Source: Vibrio orientalis CIP 102891 = ATCC 33934 (GTDB lineage: Bacteria; Pseudomonadota; Gammaproteobacteria; Enterobacterales; Vibrionaceae). From it: a DNA stretch of 64,000 nucleotides. The notes under the pieces were generated by a model, which worked only from the letters and a program-made list of their open reading frames with translations, had not been told where the DNA came from and searched no databases. The translations under genes were made by a program, and so were the position numbers. Positions 34,805-43,602 of this stretch are shown one piece after another (within the stretch, counting starts at the first letter, position 1; the number at the start of each line of letters is the position of its first letter). Location: the NCBI RefSeq assembly GCF_000176235.1, contig NZ_ACZV01000005.1, positions 682,001 through 746,000 of the forward strand, given 5' to 3'.

Positions 34805-35426
34805 TTGGATATTAATGGATTTTTAATGGGCGTATCTGCAACTTTAATTGGTGTTGCGGCTACAGTCGCTGCAACAAAGAAAATTGAAACCATAAAGATG
34901 GAACTGGAATCAGAAAAGCAGCGTGACGTATTGTACACCGAGTTAAGTGATTTGGCAGATCAGTGTGCAGGAGACATAAAGCTTATACATAGTAACTATT
35001 GCACTATTTATAAGCTGAAAAAAAGGGCTTTACCGAAAGGAACAAGTAACCGAAATGATCTTTCCTCGCCCGCCAATGACGCTGCTGTTGGAAAGTGCTA
35101 CTGAAAACTGTTTTAGTATACTGACTAAGGAACAACGGGACGGTATTCGGAGTGTAATTCACCTTGTAACCTCAGCGAAGAGTGAATCTGAGTATTTGTG
35201 CATGAATACCGATGCGACAGATTTTGCGAGTTCAGATGAGGCTAAATTTAGTTCACATTTAAGCACGTTATGTGCAATCTATCATGGTGCTATAAACCTT
35301 TCATTAGAGAAAGAGAGATTTAAGCCAAGAGAAAAATCTCCAGATGATTGTTTTACTTCAGTGCTGCGTAGTTTGGGTTTAAGTATGGAATTCAATGACA
35401 TTATTGCCCATAAATTAGACGCTTAA
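34805..35426 (+). pseudogene. frameshifted membrane-anchored protein gene
   Basis: Two overlapping frames appear to be one gene. Frame 1 (TTG 34805 after AAAGAGG, to TGA 35102-35104) gives an N-terminal helix and coiled coil (KKIETIKMELESEKQ). Frame 2 continues from about 35055 to 35426 with no ribosome-binding site of its own (ENCFSILTKEQRDGIRS...). A one-base indel between about 35050 and 35100 explains it. Programmed shifting is less likely. Cassette ends still pair over 10 nt (GTTAAGCGTC). Confidence 0.7.
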
Positions 35427-35546
35427 CAATAAATTTAAGAGTGATTCACAACGCTTGGCGCTTTCACTTCAAGCAAGTTTAGTGTTTATGGCACAATGCT
35501 TTAGGTAAGGTGGTGGCGTTGTTCACACCTTAATTTGGCGTTAGCG
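35421..35546 (+). repeat. attC site, type 1b
   Basis: Core GTTAGCG at 35540. Confidence 0.9.
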
Positions 35547-35578
35547 CGCATAAACTTCACGCTAAACAAGGTTGCAAT

Positions 35579-35983
35579 ATGAAAGAAGTTAGATGGTTTT
35601 TCCTTTCGTTTTTATTTATACCGATGGTGTCATTCTCTTCAAGCCAAACTGAACAGGAACAAATGGCTGCCTTAAATAAGCTCTTCGAAGGTTTAGAAAC
35701 TTATACTGATATTGAAGAATCTGTCACATCTAGATATGCGTCAATATACCATTCATTAATCAAAGAAAAACTTGGTGAGTTGAATTTAAACAAAGACTTA
35801 GATTGTCGCGCTGAAATATCGTTATCATCGCTTGGTGTTATTGAGCATGTGGAAATAAGTAATAAAAATGTGCTTTGTCAGACAGTCTTCAATGCCGTAT
35901 GGGAAATTGGTTCATTTCCGTTGCCAGTTGATGTTAATGAGGCAGATAAGTTAAGAAAGTTGAGTATTATCATTAAACCGTGA
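35579..35983 (+). CDS. secreted TolA C-terminal-domain protein, copy 2
   Basis: Protein identical to the one at 23810, including signal peptide and both cysteines. The cassette body and the following type 1a attC are also the same, so this is a recent cassette duplication. Confidence 0.72.
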   Translation: MKEVRWFFLSFLFIPMVSFSSSQTEQEQMAALNKLFEGLETYTDIEESVTSRYASIYHSLIKEKLGELNLNKDLDCRAEISLSSLGVIEHVEISNKNVLCQTVFNAVWEIGSFPLPVDVNEADKLRKLSIIIKP

Positions 35984-35989
35984 GGAGCG

Positions 35990-36115
35990 CACTAACAATA
36001 AATTTAAGCAGATTCGCAACGCTTGGCATTTTCAGTTGGAATCAACTTTAGTGTTTACGGCACAATGGTTTAGGTCAGGTGGTGGCGTTGCTCACTACTT
36101 AATTTGGCGTTATGC
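35990..36115 (+). repeat. attC site, type 1a
   Basis: Same sequence as the attC at 24221. Core GTTATGC at 36109. Confidence 0.9.
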
Positions 36116-36137
36116 GTAAAGCATCGGAGGAGTTATT

Positions 36138-36614
36138 TTGATCGTAATTAGAAAAGCTACTGAAGCTGATGTTCACATAATTTATGAATTAAGAAGACGC
36201 GCTATTTTAGACAAATGTGCAGCCCATTATACGAAAGAACAGCTCTCCTTGTGGACGCATGGTGGAGTTTCTGATGGCTTTGTTCAAGATGTAATTAGTA
36301 CTTTTTACGTTTCTGAAACTGATGGTCAAGTAATTGGTAGTGGTAAGCTTAATATCGAAACCGGTATGGTAGACGCTATTTTTGTAGCACCCGAATACTT
36401 TGGAGTCGGTGCGGCCAAAAAAATGCTGAATTTTTTAGAAAGCTTGGCCAGAGAAAATGGTTTGTGCTCACTAAAATTAGAATCAACTTTAAATGCTGCA
36501 CCTTTCTATCGCTCCTTTGGATTTATGGGAGATAAAGTATCTACTTACCATTCACCAAGAGGTATTAGTTTGGATTGTATTCCAATGACAAAATCACTGG
36601 AACAACACGCATAA
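36138..36614 (+). CDS. GNAT N-acetyltransferase
   Basis: Encodes 158 aa. MIVIRKATEADVHIIYELRRR and IFVAPEYFGVGAAKKML; the usual Q/R-x-x-G-x-G/A of the acetyl-CoA loop is a relaxed FGVGAA here. FYRSFGFMGDK follows. TTG 36138 has GGAGG seven bases upstream. Substrate unknown. Confidence 0.84.
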   Translation: MIVIRKATEADVHIIYELRRRAILDKCAAHYTKEQLSLWTHGGVSDGFVQDVISTFYVSETDGQVIGSGKLNIETGMVDAIFVAPEYFGVGAAKKMLNFLESLARENGLCSLKLESTLNAAPFYRSFGFMGDKVSTYHSPRGISLDCIPMTKSLEQHA

Positions 36615-36738
36615 CAAGCAATTTAAGAGGGATTCACAACGCTTGGCACTTTTGCTTCTACTTCAGTTTTAGTGTTTATGGCACAATGCTTTAGGTTTGG
36701 GGGGCGGCGTTGTTCACCCCCTTAATTGGGCGTTAGCC
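36609..36738 (+). repeat. attC site, type 2
   Basis: Has an extra C in the right arm (CACCCCCTTAA). Core GTTAGCC at 36732. Confidence 0.9.
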
Positions 36739-36761
36739 TATTTTATAATGTACGGATTATT

Positions 36762-37262
36762 ATGAAAAAATATTTAATGCTTTTTATCTTAACACTGACT
36801 GGGTGTAACACTTCCCACTATGAGGAAAATAACAAAACGATAGAGCTAAGTAGAGAGTACTTTATAGGCAAATGGAGTTGTGTTCCCAAACAAAGTGACC
36901 CTCTAAACTTATTCTCAGACATGAAACTTTATCGAGTGTATGAGGAAAGTGGAGTACTTAACATTGAAGTGAGCTTTGAGGTGCATACTAATGAAATGGA
37001 AGTACCTCTGACAGTGAACGCCAAAACTGATGGGGTTTGGATGCGAGATCCTTTCATCACTGATATAACGGAGTTTCATCATAAGTTTTCGGTTGAAACA
37101 AATAACGACGTAATTTCAAAACAACTTACGCAAGTGATGAAAGATCAAAGTATCCTGCATGAAATGATATATGTTTCTGTAGAGCCGCAAAGTGATAGCG
37201 CAATGATTGTAAGGTTACCTAGTGATATACAAGATTGCGCAAAGGTTGACTCAACACAATAG
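36762..37262 (+). CDS. lipoprotein, copy 1
   Basis: Encodes 166 aa. Signal peptide MKKYLMLFILTLTGC, Cys15 acylated; Asn at +2. Mature part is acidic and beta-rich (YFIGKWSCVPKQSD, a lipocalin-like opening). Copy at 57330 differs at the residue after Cys (Ser for Asn). ATG 36762 has no strong ribosome-binding site. Cassette ends pair over 11 nt (GTTAGCCTATT). Confidence 0.78.
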   Translation: MKKYLMLFILTLTGCNTSHYEENNKTIELSREYFIGKWSCVPKQSDPLNLFSDMKLYRVYEESGVLNIEVSFEVHTNEMEVPLTVNAKTDGVWMRDPFITDITEFHHKFSVETNNDVISKQLTQVMKDQSILHEMIYVSVEPQSDSAMIVRLPSDIQDCAKVDSTQ

Positions 37263-37386
37263 GCTAACAATAAATTTAAGCAGATTCGCAACGCTTGGCA
37301 CTTTTGGTTTGAATTGACTTAAGTGTCTACGGCGCAATGCTTTAGGTAGGTGGCAGCGTTACTCACTACTTAATTTGGCGTTATGC
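37262..37386 (+). repeat. attC site, type 1a
   Basis: Core GTTATGC at 37380. The same attC follows the second copy of the lipoprotein at 57330. Confidence 0.9.
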
Positions 37387-37401
37387 CACAGGGAGAAATT
37401 C

Positions 37402-37806
37402 ATGATTGTTGTAGCAAGGTTTTCTTTTCCTCATGAAGCTCATATTGCCAAAGCAAATCTAGAAAGTGCTGGTATTGAAAGCTTCATCGCAGATGAGCAT
37501 ACAGTGAATACACAATGGCTATACTCAAATGCTATTGGAGGTGTTCGCTTAATGGTTTCAGAAGAAGACTTAGAGGAAGCGACTGAAATTCTGTCTAGTG
37601 ATTTTTCGGAAAGCCTTGGAACTCACTCTGAAGCAATAGGAGAGAAACAAGATCTTTGCCCTCATTGTGGAAGTAGTAACCTATCTGCTCACACAAAGGG
37701 TAAGCGACCAGCATTTCTGGTGTTCATTTTGTTAGGCTTTCCCCTGTTTTTCTACAAACAAGGTTACAAGTGTAATCAGTGTGGCGAGTTCAGCGAAAAA
37801 CTTTGA
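37402..37806 (+). CDS. DUF2007-like protein with zinc ribbon and membrane helix
   Basis: Encodes 134 aa. The N-terminal domain (1-65) has the ARFSFPHEAHIAKANLESAGIESFI opening of DUF2007 (signal-transducing PII-like fold). A zinc ribbon (CPHCGSS ... CNQCGEF) is interrupted by a membrane helix near 108-122. ATG 37402 follows GGGAGA. A truncated copy sits at 32415. Cassette ends pair over 10 nt (GTTATGCCAC). Confidence 0.78.
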   Translation: MIVVARFSFPHEAHIAKANLESAGIESFIADEHTVNTQWLYSNAIGGVRLMVSEEDLEEATEILSSDFSESLGTHSEAIGEKQDLCPHCGSSNLSAHTKGKRPAFLVFILLGFPLFFYKQGYKCNQCGEFSEKL

Positions 37807-37812
37807 ATCGTG

Positions 37813-37938
37813 GCATAACAATAAATTTAAGAGTGATTCACAACGCTCGGCGCCTTCACTTCAAGTGAGTTTAGTGTTTATGGCACAATGCTTTAGGTCT
37901 GGTGGTGGCGTTGTTCACACCTTAATTTGGCGTTAGCT
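37813..37938 (+). repeat. attC site, type 1b
   Basis: Core GTTAGCT at 37932. Confidence 0.9.
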
Positions 37939-37959
37939 GTCTTCATTTATAGGTACGAT

Positions 37960-38637
37960 ATGACAAAGAAAATTCCATATTATTTTTCTCCCGAAGAGTT
38001 GCGTTTGGTGCATGCATTTAACTCGAAGCAAGTAGAACTAACTGCAAATTTCGTAGAAAATATAGACGAGCATGTACAAACATATACAACCGAAATGTTC
38101 CAACAACAGTGTGCAGATGACCCTGGTGAAGTTGTTGAGGTCGAAGTATCACATATTGCTGGTGTAAGCGAAGATGAATACGATTTTAAAGCAGTGTTTA
38201 CAGATTTGATGCCCATGTATCAACGACAGTCCATGCTAGTCACTAACTGGGCTGTATTTGAGTGTGAACTAAAAAAATTTTATAGCATCATTGCCGAAGA
38301 AATGGGGCATTCTCCTGAACTACCTAAAAAGAAAAGAGGTAGTGACTTAAGTCATCTGATTAAAAACTTCAAAGCGATTGGCTTATTAACTGAGCCATCA
38401 GAACAGTTTGAGATGGCGTTCAACAAGTTAGACAATGAAGTTAGATTTATCCGCAATGATTGGGTTCACAACGGCGGTGTCGCAAAGAATACAGAGAACG
38501 TTGGTGATATCGAAGGTATTTCAATCAATGGACAACAGCTAGATATCTCTAGTGGCTATATAGAATCTGCAACAGACGCAATGTGGAAGTTATCGCATGA
38601 ACTGACTGATTCAGCGAGAAAGGTGCAAAACAGCTAA
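37960..38637 (+). CDS. HEPN-like protein
   Basis: Encodes 225 aa. The C-terminal helical part has VRFIRNDWVHNGG, with R165-NDWV-H170 as HEPN motif. The central helix ECELKKFYSIIAEE suits the first HEPN helix. The acidic N-terminal 80 residues are unassigned. ATG 37960. Cassette ends pair over 9 nt (GTTAGCTGT). Confidence 0.66.
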   Translation: MTKKIPYYFSPEELRLVHAFNSKQVELTANFVENIDEHVQTYTTEMFQQQCADDPGEVVEVEVSHIAGVSEDEYDFKAVFTDLMPMYQRQSMLVTNWAVFECELKKFYSIIAEEMGHSPELPKKKRGSDLSHLIKNFKAIGLLTEPSEQFEMAFNKLDNEVRFIRNDWVHNGGVAKNTENVGDIEGISINGQQLDISSGYIESATDAMWKLSHELTDSARKVQNS

Positions 38638-38759
38638 CAAGCAATTTAAGAGGGATTCTCAACGCTTGGCACTTTTGCTTCTACTTGAAATTTAGTGTTT
38701 ACGGTACAATGCGTTAGGTTGGGTGGTGGCGTTGTTCACCCCTTAATTGGGCGTTATGT
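38632..38759 (+). repeat. attC site, type 2
   Basis: Core GTTATGT at 38753. Confidence 0.9.
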
Positions 38760-38796
38760 CTTCGGCGGAAATTACCAGCAAGGGAGAATAAGATTG

Positions 38797-39162
38797 ATGT
38801 TTAAAGTCAAACTGATTGTTATCTCATTAATGTTAGTCTGGGTAATGATAAATAAGATTTCCCTAGGCGTTAGTAACGAAGTTGTAGAACCAGCTAAAGC
38901 GATCTCAGGCAACTGTGTTAAAACTTTAAAAACAGGTACATTATTAAAGCTAAAGGTTAAAACTGAAGCTGAAATTGTTCCTACAACGATTGGAGCAATT
39001 GGGCTCACTTGCGAAGTTTTATTACAGAAAATCATCTCAAAAGATGAGGTTATGGTTAAGTATAAAAGATTTGAATCAGGGGACATCGATTCCCTAAAAG
39101 TGAGTATTACAGAAGGCCGTACATATTGGGGCTTTAACGGTGAAGAAAACACTAGCGACTAA
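38797..39162 (+). CDS. signal-anchored hypothetical protein, copy 1
   Basis: Encodes 121 aa with an N-terminal helix (about 5-23) and a small periplasmic beta domain with two cysteines (GNCVKTLKTG ... GLTCEVLLQ). ATG 38797 follows AAGGGAGAA about 14 nt upstream. Copy at 59204 differs by Val to Leu. Cassette ends pair over 11 nt (GTTATGTCTTC). Confidence 0.7.
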   Translation: MFKVKLIVISLMLVWVMINKISLGVSNEVVEPAKAISGNCVKTLKTGTLLKLKVKTEAEIVPTTIGAIGLTCEVLLQKIISKDEVMVKYKRFESGDIDSLKVSITEGRTYWGFNGEENTSD

Positions 39163-39183
39163 TTCAGAACATTTGTATTGAAG

Positions 39184-39309
39184 ACATAACAATAAATTTA
39201 AGAGTGATTCACAACGCTTGCCGCCCTTACTTCAAGTAAGTTTAGTGTTTATGGCACAATGGTTTAGCTAAGGTGTTAGCGTTGTTCACACCTTAATTTG
39301 GCGTTATAC
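39184..39309 (+). repeat. attC site, type 1b
   Basis: Unusual CTTGCCGCCC centre, shared with the site at 59591. Core GTTATAC at 39303. Confidence 0.9.
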
Positions 39310-39324
39310 AAAAAGGAGGGGCGG

Positions 39325-39669
39325 GTGATAAATAACATCGCTAAGTTGTTTATGCGTGTATTGGCCTCATCAGTAACGGCTTTTTTAGCTGGGGTTTTAA
39401 GTGTAATCACGCTGATTATGGGCGGCTTTGTAGTGATTCCTGCTCTTCAGACTTGGCTCATTATGAAGTACCAACAAGGGAACTATTTTGTATCAGGAGT
39501 CATCACATTTGTTCCTTGGATTATCATTTACTTGTATACAAACGATCAGCCAAATCTTACACAAGAGGTAATCAATCTAGCTTGTCGGTCAGCAATTGTT
39601 GGGATTCTTATTTACGGAGTAAGATATCACGTATATCCGAAAATTATGGCTTATTGGTCAAGTAGATAA
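39325..39669 (+). CDS. small membrane protein
   Basis: Encodes 114 aa with three membrane helices (about 12-35, 37-58, 85-103). GTG 39325 is chosen because AAGGAGG ends five bases upstream and there is no nearby ATG. No family recognised. Cassette ends pair over 11 nt (GTTATACAAAA). Confidence 0.68.
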   Translation: MINNIAKLFMRVLASSVTAFLAGVLSVITLIMGGFVVIPALQTWLIMKYQQGNYFVSGVITFVPWIIIYLYTNDQPNLTQEVINLACRSAIVGILIYGVRYHVYPKIMAYWSSR

Positions 39670-39673
39670 TTTT

Positions 39674-39799
39674 GTATAACAATAAATTTAAGAGTGATTC
39701 ACAACGCTCGGCGCCCTCACTTCAAGTAAGTTTAGTGTTTATGGCACAATGGTTTAGATATGGTGTCGGCGTTGTTCACACCTTAATTTGGCGTTATGC
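39674..39799 (+). repeat. attC site, type 1b
   Basis: Core GTTATGC at 39793. Confidence 0.9.
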
Positions 39800-39825
39800 G
39801 TAATCGATGGAGTACCGAGAATTAG

Positions 39826-40371
39826 ATGGAAGTAGTAGAAGCGGAAAAATCGGATTTAGATTCATTCTTTGTGTATCTAGAAAATCAGCTGTCTGAAAAT
39901 GGTAATGGAGAAGTTCCTCTTTTCCAGCCAATGTCCAGAGAGGAAAGTGAAATTCCAGAAGCAACAAAAGATAAGTTTATCCAAGGCTTTTCTCATCAGT
40001 TTGGCGACTTAGGTTGGAGAAAACTTTGGGTTGTAAAAGACACCTCTGGAAATATCAAAGGTCATATTGATCTTCGCCACCACAGTGATGAAAGCCGTTC
40101 TCACAGAGTTCTATTAGGTATGGGCGTAGATGTTTCTTGCCGGAAGCAAGGTCTTGGTCAAAGACTCATTGATGCTGTTATAAATTTCTGCCAAGAAAAA
40201 GCTGAAATTGACTGGCTTGATCTTTGTGTATTATCAGAGAATTTTCCAGCAAAGAACCTCTACCTAAAAGCAGGGTTCAATGTTGTTGGAGAGTTCAAAG
40301 ATCAATATAGAATCGACGGTTTGTCAGTCTCGGAAACAGCAATGACAAAGTACGTCAAAAATTACGCATAA
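39826..40371 (+). CDS. GNAT N-acetyltransferase, triplicated cassette copy 3
   Basis: Encodes 181 aa; differs from the copies at 18956 and 20198 by E for Q (SREESE), D for G (QFGDLGW) and S for Y (KDTSGN). Followed by a type 1b attC, unlike the other two. Confidence 0.85.
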   Translation: MEVVEAEKSDLDSFFVYLENQLSENGNGEVPLFQPMSREESEIPEATKDKFIQGFSHQFGDLGWRKLWVVKDTSGNIKGHIDLRHHSDESRSHRVLLGMGVDVSCRKQGLGQRLIDAVINFCQEKAEIDWLDLCVLSENFPAKNLYLKAGFNVVGEFKDQYRIDGLSVSETAMTKYVKNYA

Positions 40372-40490
40372 CAATAAATTTAAGAGTGATTCACAACGCT
40401 CGGCACTCTCACTTCAAGTCAGTTTAGTGTTTACGGCACAGTTGTTTAGGTAAGTGTTAGCGTTGTTCACACCTTAATTTGGCGTTATGT
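40366..40490 (+). repeat. attC site, type 1b
   Basis: Core GTTATGT at 40484. Confidence 0.9.
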
Positions 40491-40944
40491 TTACTTGTAT
40501 TTCAATGGCTTAAATATCTTTAGCTCAAGTTCTTTGTCCCTCTGGCAACTCGTCCCTAGTAGACTCAGCAAATCAGTATTGTCGGTCTAAGTTCTTGAAC
40601 CTCTCAGCCCGTAAAACATGCCAATGTTCGTGGGTTGCTTCATTGTAAGGTCGTGGCGGTCGGTTTCTTGTTTTACTGGCTTAAAGTCGCTTTTGGGTTC
40701 TTTGCCAAGTAGCATTTCGGCTTGGCAGTTGCCTCGGCAATTTGCCATTGTATTGCGCTTTGGTTGGAAAGACAGGGCGCTTGTTGGAGCTTAGTCAGTT
40801 TGCCTCATTGGGCAGGGAAGTGTTCATACACGTTTTAGGTTGGTCTCTTTTGGTGGCCAAGTTAGTCCTTGCCGTGTGGGTTGGTTCAGAAAAGCAGTCC
40901 AAAATATCAGTTCTTTCTCAAGCAAGTCAGTAACTTGTGGTAAA
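40491..40944. repeat. ORF-less cassette family ncA, copy 6
   Basis: 454 bp. The minus-strand frame from the internal ATG (MANCRGNCQAEMLLGKEP...GLRGSRT) is open; the first ATG is followed by TAA at codon 6. Confidence 0.75.
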
Positions 40945-41071
40945 ACATAACAAACAATTTAAGCAGATTCACAACGCTTGTTGATCTGCCTTCTAGGTTA
41001 AGTTTAGTGTTTTATGGCACAATGTTTTAGTTAGGTGGTCGCGTTGTTCACTACTTAATTGGGCGTTATGT
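40945..41071 (+). repeat. attC site, type 4/1a hybrid
   Basis: Left AAACAATTTAAGCAG, right CTACTTAATTGGGCG, with a unique centre (TTGTTGATCTGCCTTC). Core GTTATGT at 41065. Confidence 0.85.
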
Positions 41072-41525
41072 TTACTTGTATTTCAGGGGTTTAAGTGTCT
41101 TAGGCTCTAGTTCTTTGTCCCTCTGGCAATTTATTCCGAGTAGACTCAGCAAATTCGCATTGTCGGCCTAAGTTCTTGAATCTCTCAGCCCGTAAAACAT
41201 GCCAATGTTCGTGGGTTGCTTCATTGTCAGGTCGTGGCGGTCGGTTTCTTGTTTAACTGGCTCAAAGTCGTTTTTAGATTCTTAGTCAATCAGCATTTCA
41301 ACTTGGCAGTTGCCTCGGCAATTCGGCATTGTCTCGCGCTCTGTTTGGAAAGAAAGGGCGCTTGTTGGTACTTAGTTGAGTTGCCTCATTGGGCAGGGAA
41401 GTGGACTTACTTGTTTTAGGTTGGTCGCCTTTGGCGGTCAAGTTGGTTCTTGCCTTGTGGTTTGGCTCAGAAAACTAGTTAGAAATAGCAGTTCTTTCTC
41501 AATTAAATCATGTATTTGTGGTAAA
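41072..41525. repeat. ORF-less cassette family ncA, copy 7
   Basis: 454 bp, directly after copy 6. The minus-strand frame has TAA after the Asp codon (ATT GAC TAA). Confidence 0.75.
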
Positions 41526-41651
41526 ACATAACAAACAATTCAACAGTGATTCGCAACGCTTGGCGCTTTTACTTCAGGTTGAGTTTAGTGTTTACGGCGC
41601 AGTGCTTGAGCTCCGTGGTAGCGTTGCTCACACGTTAATTGGGCGTTATGC
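41526..41651 (+). repeat. attC site, type 4
   Basis: Core GTTATGC at 41645. Confidence 0.88.
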
Positions 41652-41665
41652 ATATAGGAGTTTTG

Positions 41666-42166
41666 ATGCACCAAAAGTTAATGTCGGTTTTACTTAATGA
41701 AGATGAACTAGGGGCTGTTATCAGAGCTCACATGGCTTTGGAGCAAGATGTAGATCGCTTTGTATCGCTAGTTGCTACTAATTCTGATTACATTCAGAAG
41801 ATGCAAATAGATTTCTCGAATAAGCTCAAACTTGCTGTAGCATTTGGCTTGGACGAGGAAATATACAAGCCACTTGTATCAGTTACCAACATTCGTAATA
41901 AGTTTGCCCACCGAGCAGACATGCAGTTGTCAAAGTCGGAAGTTAATAACTTTTATAAAAGCTTTACTTCTGAAGATCAGGCTCTTATTCAAGAGGTTAT
42001 TTCCAGCAATCCTGATAGACCGCCCGGTTTAGGAAAAAAGTACTCGCTTCTTTCAATCAAAGAGCAGTTTGTGGTTATGGTGTTCTATTTAGCAATTCGC
42101 TTGTGGCATGAAGTTGAAGTTGAATTGGAATATATACTGGAGCAAGTTGAAGAAAGTACTGAGTAA
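41666..42166 (+). CDS. MltR-like HEPN-type protein
   Basis: Encodes 166 aa. EDELGAVIRAHMALEQDVDRF, FSNKLKLAVAFGL and NIRNKFAHRADMQLSKSEVNNFY follow the order of MltR-family proteins; R77-NKFA-H82 fits the HEPN motif. Sequence similarity to mannitol repressor is likely, but a link to mannitol is not implied. ATG 41666 follows AGGAG. Cassette ends pair over 11 nt (GTTATGCATAT). Confidence 0.75.
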   Translation: MHQKLMSVLLNEDELGAVIRAHMALEQDVDRFVSLVATNSDYIQKMQIDFSNKLKLAVAFGLDEEIYKPLVSVTNIRNKFAHRADMQLSKSEVNNFYKSFTSEDQALIQEVISSNPDRPPGLGKKYSLLSIKEQFVVMVFYLAIRLWHEVEVELEYILEQVEESTE

Positions 42167-42176
42167 CATTAAATAT

Positions 42177-42305
42177 GCATAACAAGCAATTTAAGAGGGA
42201 TTCACAACGCTTGGCACTTTTGCTTTTACTTTATATTTAGTGTTTATGGCACAATGCTTTAGGTTTGGGTGGAGGCGTTGTTCACCCCTTAATTGGGCGT
42301 TATGC
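42177..42305 (+). repeat. attC site, type 2
   Basis: Core GTTATGC at 42299. Confidence 0.9.
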
Positions 42306-42325
42306 AATTGGAGGAAATTACAGCA

Positions 42326-42733
42326 ATGGAAGTAATCTTTTGGCTAGCTGTTGGTGTAATAGCTAGTGCTGTACTGCTCAAGTGTGTACACCATAAATCC
42401 TCAAAGTTTCGTCTTAAGATTCTCGGTTATGCGTTGATAATTGCTGCGCTTATCTATGTCCTGTTTGCTATTTTAGCTTCGAATCTGGCTTGGATTGGAA
42501 TCGAATCATTAGGCGTACTGTTATACGGTGCTTTCTATATTCTTTCCAAAAGTCGTAGCTCATATTTATTAGCAGTAGGTTGGTTACTTCATCCCGTTTG
42601 GGACGTTGGTCTTCATTTAGTAGGCTCAGGCAGTAATGTTGCTCCTGAATGGTACGTGATAATGTGCATTTCTTTCGATATTACAGTAGCTTGTTACTTG
42701 CTAGCTCAAGCACGTGCTGGAAAAATTGCATAA
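42326..42733 (+). CDS. DUF6010-like membrane protein, copy 3
   Basis: Encodes 135 aa; the most diverged copy (HPVWDVGLHLVGSGSN, ACYLLAQARAGKIA). The downstream attC is type 1b as in the other copies. Start and ribosome-binding site are conserved. Confidence 0.75.
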   Translation: MEVIFWLAVGVIASAVLLKCVHHKSSKFRLKILGYALIIAALIYVLFAILASNLAWIGIESLGVLLYGAFYILSKSRSSYLLAVGWLLHPVWDVGLHLVGSGSNVAPEWYVIMCISFDITVACYLLAQARAGKIA

Positions 42734-42853
42734 CAATAAATTTAAGAGTGATTCACAACGCTTGGTGCTTTCACTTCAAGCCAGTTTAGTGTTTATGGCA
42801 CAATGCTTTAGGTCAGGTGTAAGCGTTGTTCACACCTTAATTTGGCGTTAGGG
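42728..42853 (+). repeat. attC site, type 1b
   Basis: Core GTTAGGG at 42847. Confidence 0.9.
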
Positions 42854-42873
42854 CTATAAGTGGAGTTTAGAGT

Positions 42874-43344
42874 TTGTCAGAATATATTTGGGTCATAGAA
42901 AAGCTATTTTCAGCGTTGGTTATTGCAGTACCGACAGCTTGGTTCACAAGTCATTTAGCCGTTAAGAAATATAGAACAGACAAGTGGTGGGATAAACGCG
43001 CGGAAGCTTACTTAGAGGTAGTCGGTGCACTAAACGACGTGCTCTTGTATTGCGATTATGCTGTTGAGTACCACATTTCTGACCTCAGTCGAGATAAGCA
43101 TCAAGTTTCCAAGTTAAAGGAGCGGTTCGACACTTCATGCCTCAAGTTAAAGGCTCAGAATAACTCGTCAGAGTTACTTTTTAGCCCAGAAGCATGTAAA
43201 GCACTTCGAGAGTTTAATTTTAACCTTTCAGTCGCTGAAGAAAAAAGAGACTTAGAAGAAATGCTTGTTACTACAAGGGTTGCTGCTGAAGAGGCGTTAG
43301 CCAAGTTATCTAATTTCGCAACAAAGAGCTTAGGGGTAAAATAG
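42874..43344 (+). CDS. membrane-anchored helical protein
   Basis: Encodes 156 aa. One helix (about 8-26) then KKYRTDKWWDKRAEAYLEVVGAL, a basic/aromatic juxtamembrane stretch also seen in other mobile-element membrane proteins, and a long helical cytoplasmic part. TTG 42874 with GGAG upstream; no ATG is suitable. Cassette ends pair over 11 nt (GTTAGGGCTAT). Confidence 0.67.
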   Translation: MSEYIWVIEKLFSALVIAVPTAWFTSHLAVKKYRTDKWWDKRAEAYLEVVGALNDVLLYCDYAVEYHISDLSRDKHQVSKLKERFDTSCLKLKAQNNSSELLFSPEACKALREFNFNLSVAEEKRDLEEMLVTTRVAAEEALAKLSNFATKSLGVK

Positions 43345-43470
43345 CCCTAACAATAAATTTAAGCAGATTCGCAACGCTTGGCATTTTTGGTTTGAATCGA
43401 ATTAAGTGTTTACGGCACAATGGTTTAGCTTAGGTGGTGGCGTTGCTCACTACTTAATTTGGCGTTATGC
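43345..43470 (+). repeat. attC site, type 1a
   Basis: Core GTTATGC at 43464. Confidence 0.9.
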
Positions 43471-43602
43471 AATGCAAAAAATTACATGCCTAGTTGATGT
43501 TTGTCGTTTCGATTAATTATCTTTGCTGAGACTCTTTGATTCAATTGTTAGCATGTCGTCGTTTTTAGCGATAGAGCTTGTAATGAGCCGAAATGGTAAA
43601 GC

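Noticed and set aside
38772..39152. 126-codon minus-strand frame, repeated at 59179-59559
   Set aside because: It is the antisense shadow of the signal-anchored protein genes; the plus-strand frame has a signal helix and ribosome-binding site, and the minus frame has neither.
43471..43602. Promoter TTGATG-N17-TTATCT before the membrane gene at 43603
   Set aside because: The -10 match to TATAAT is too poor to call.
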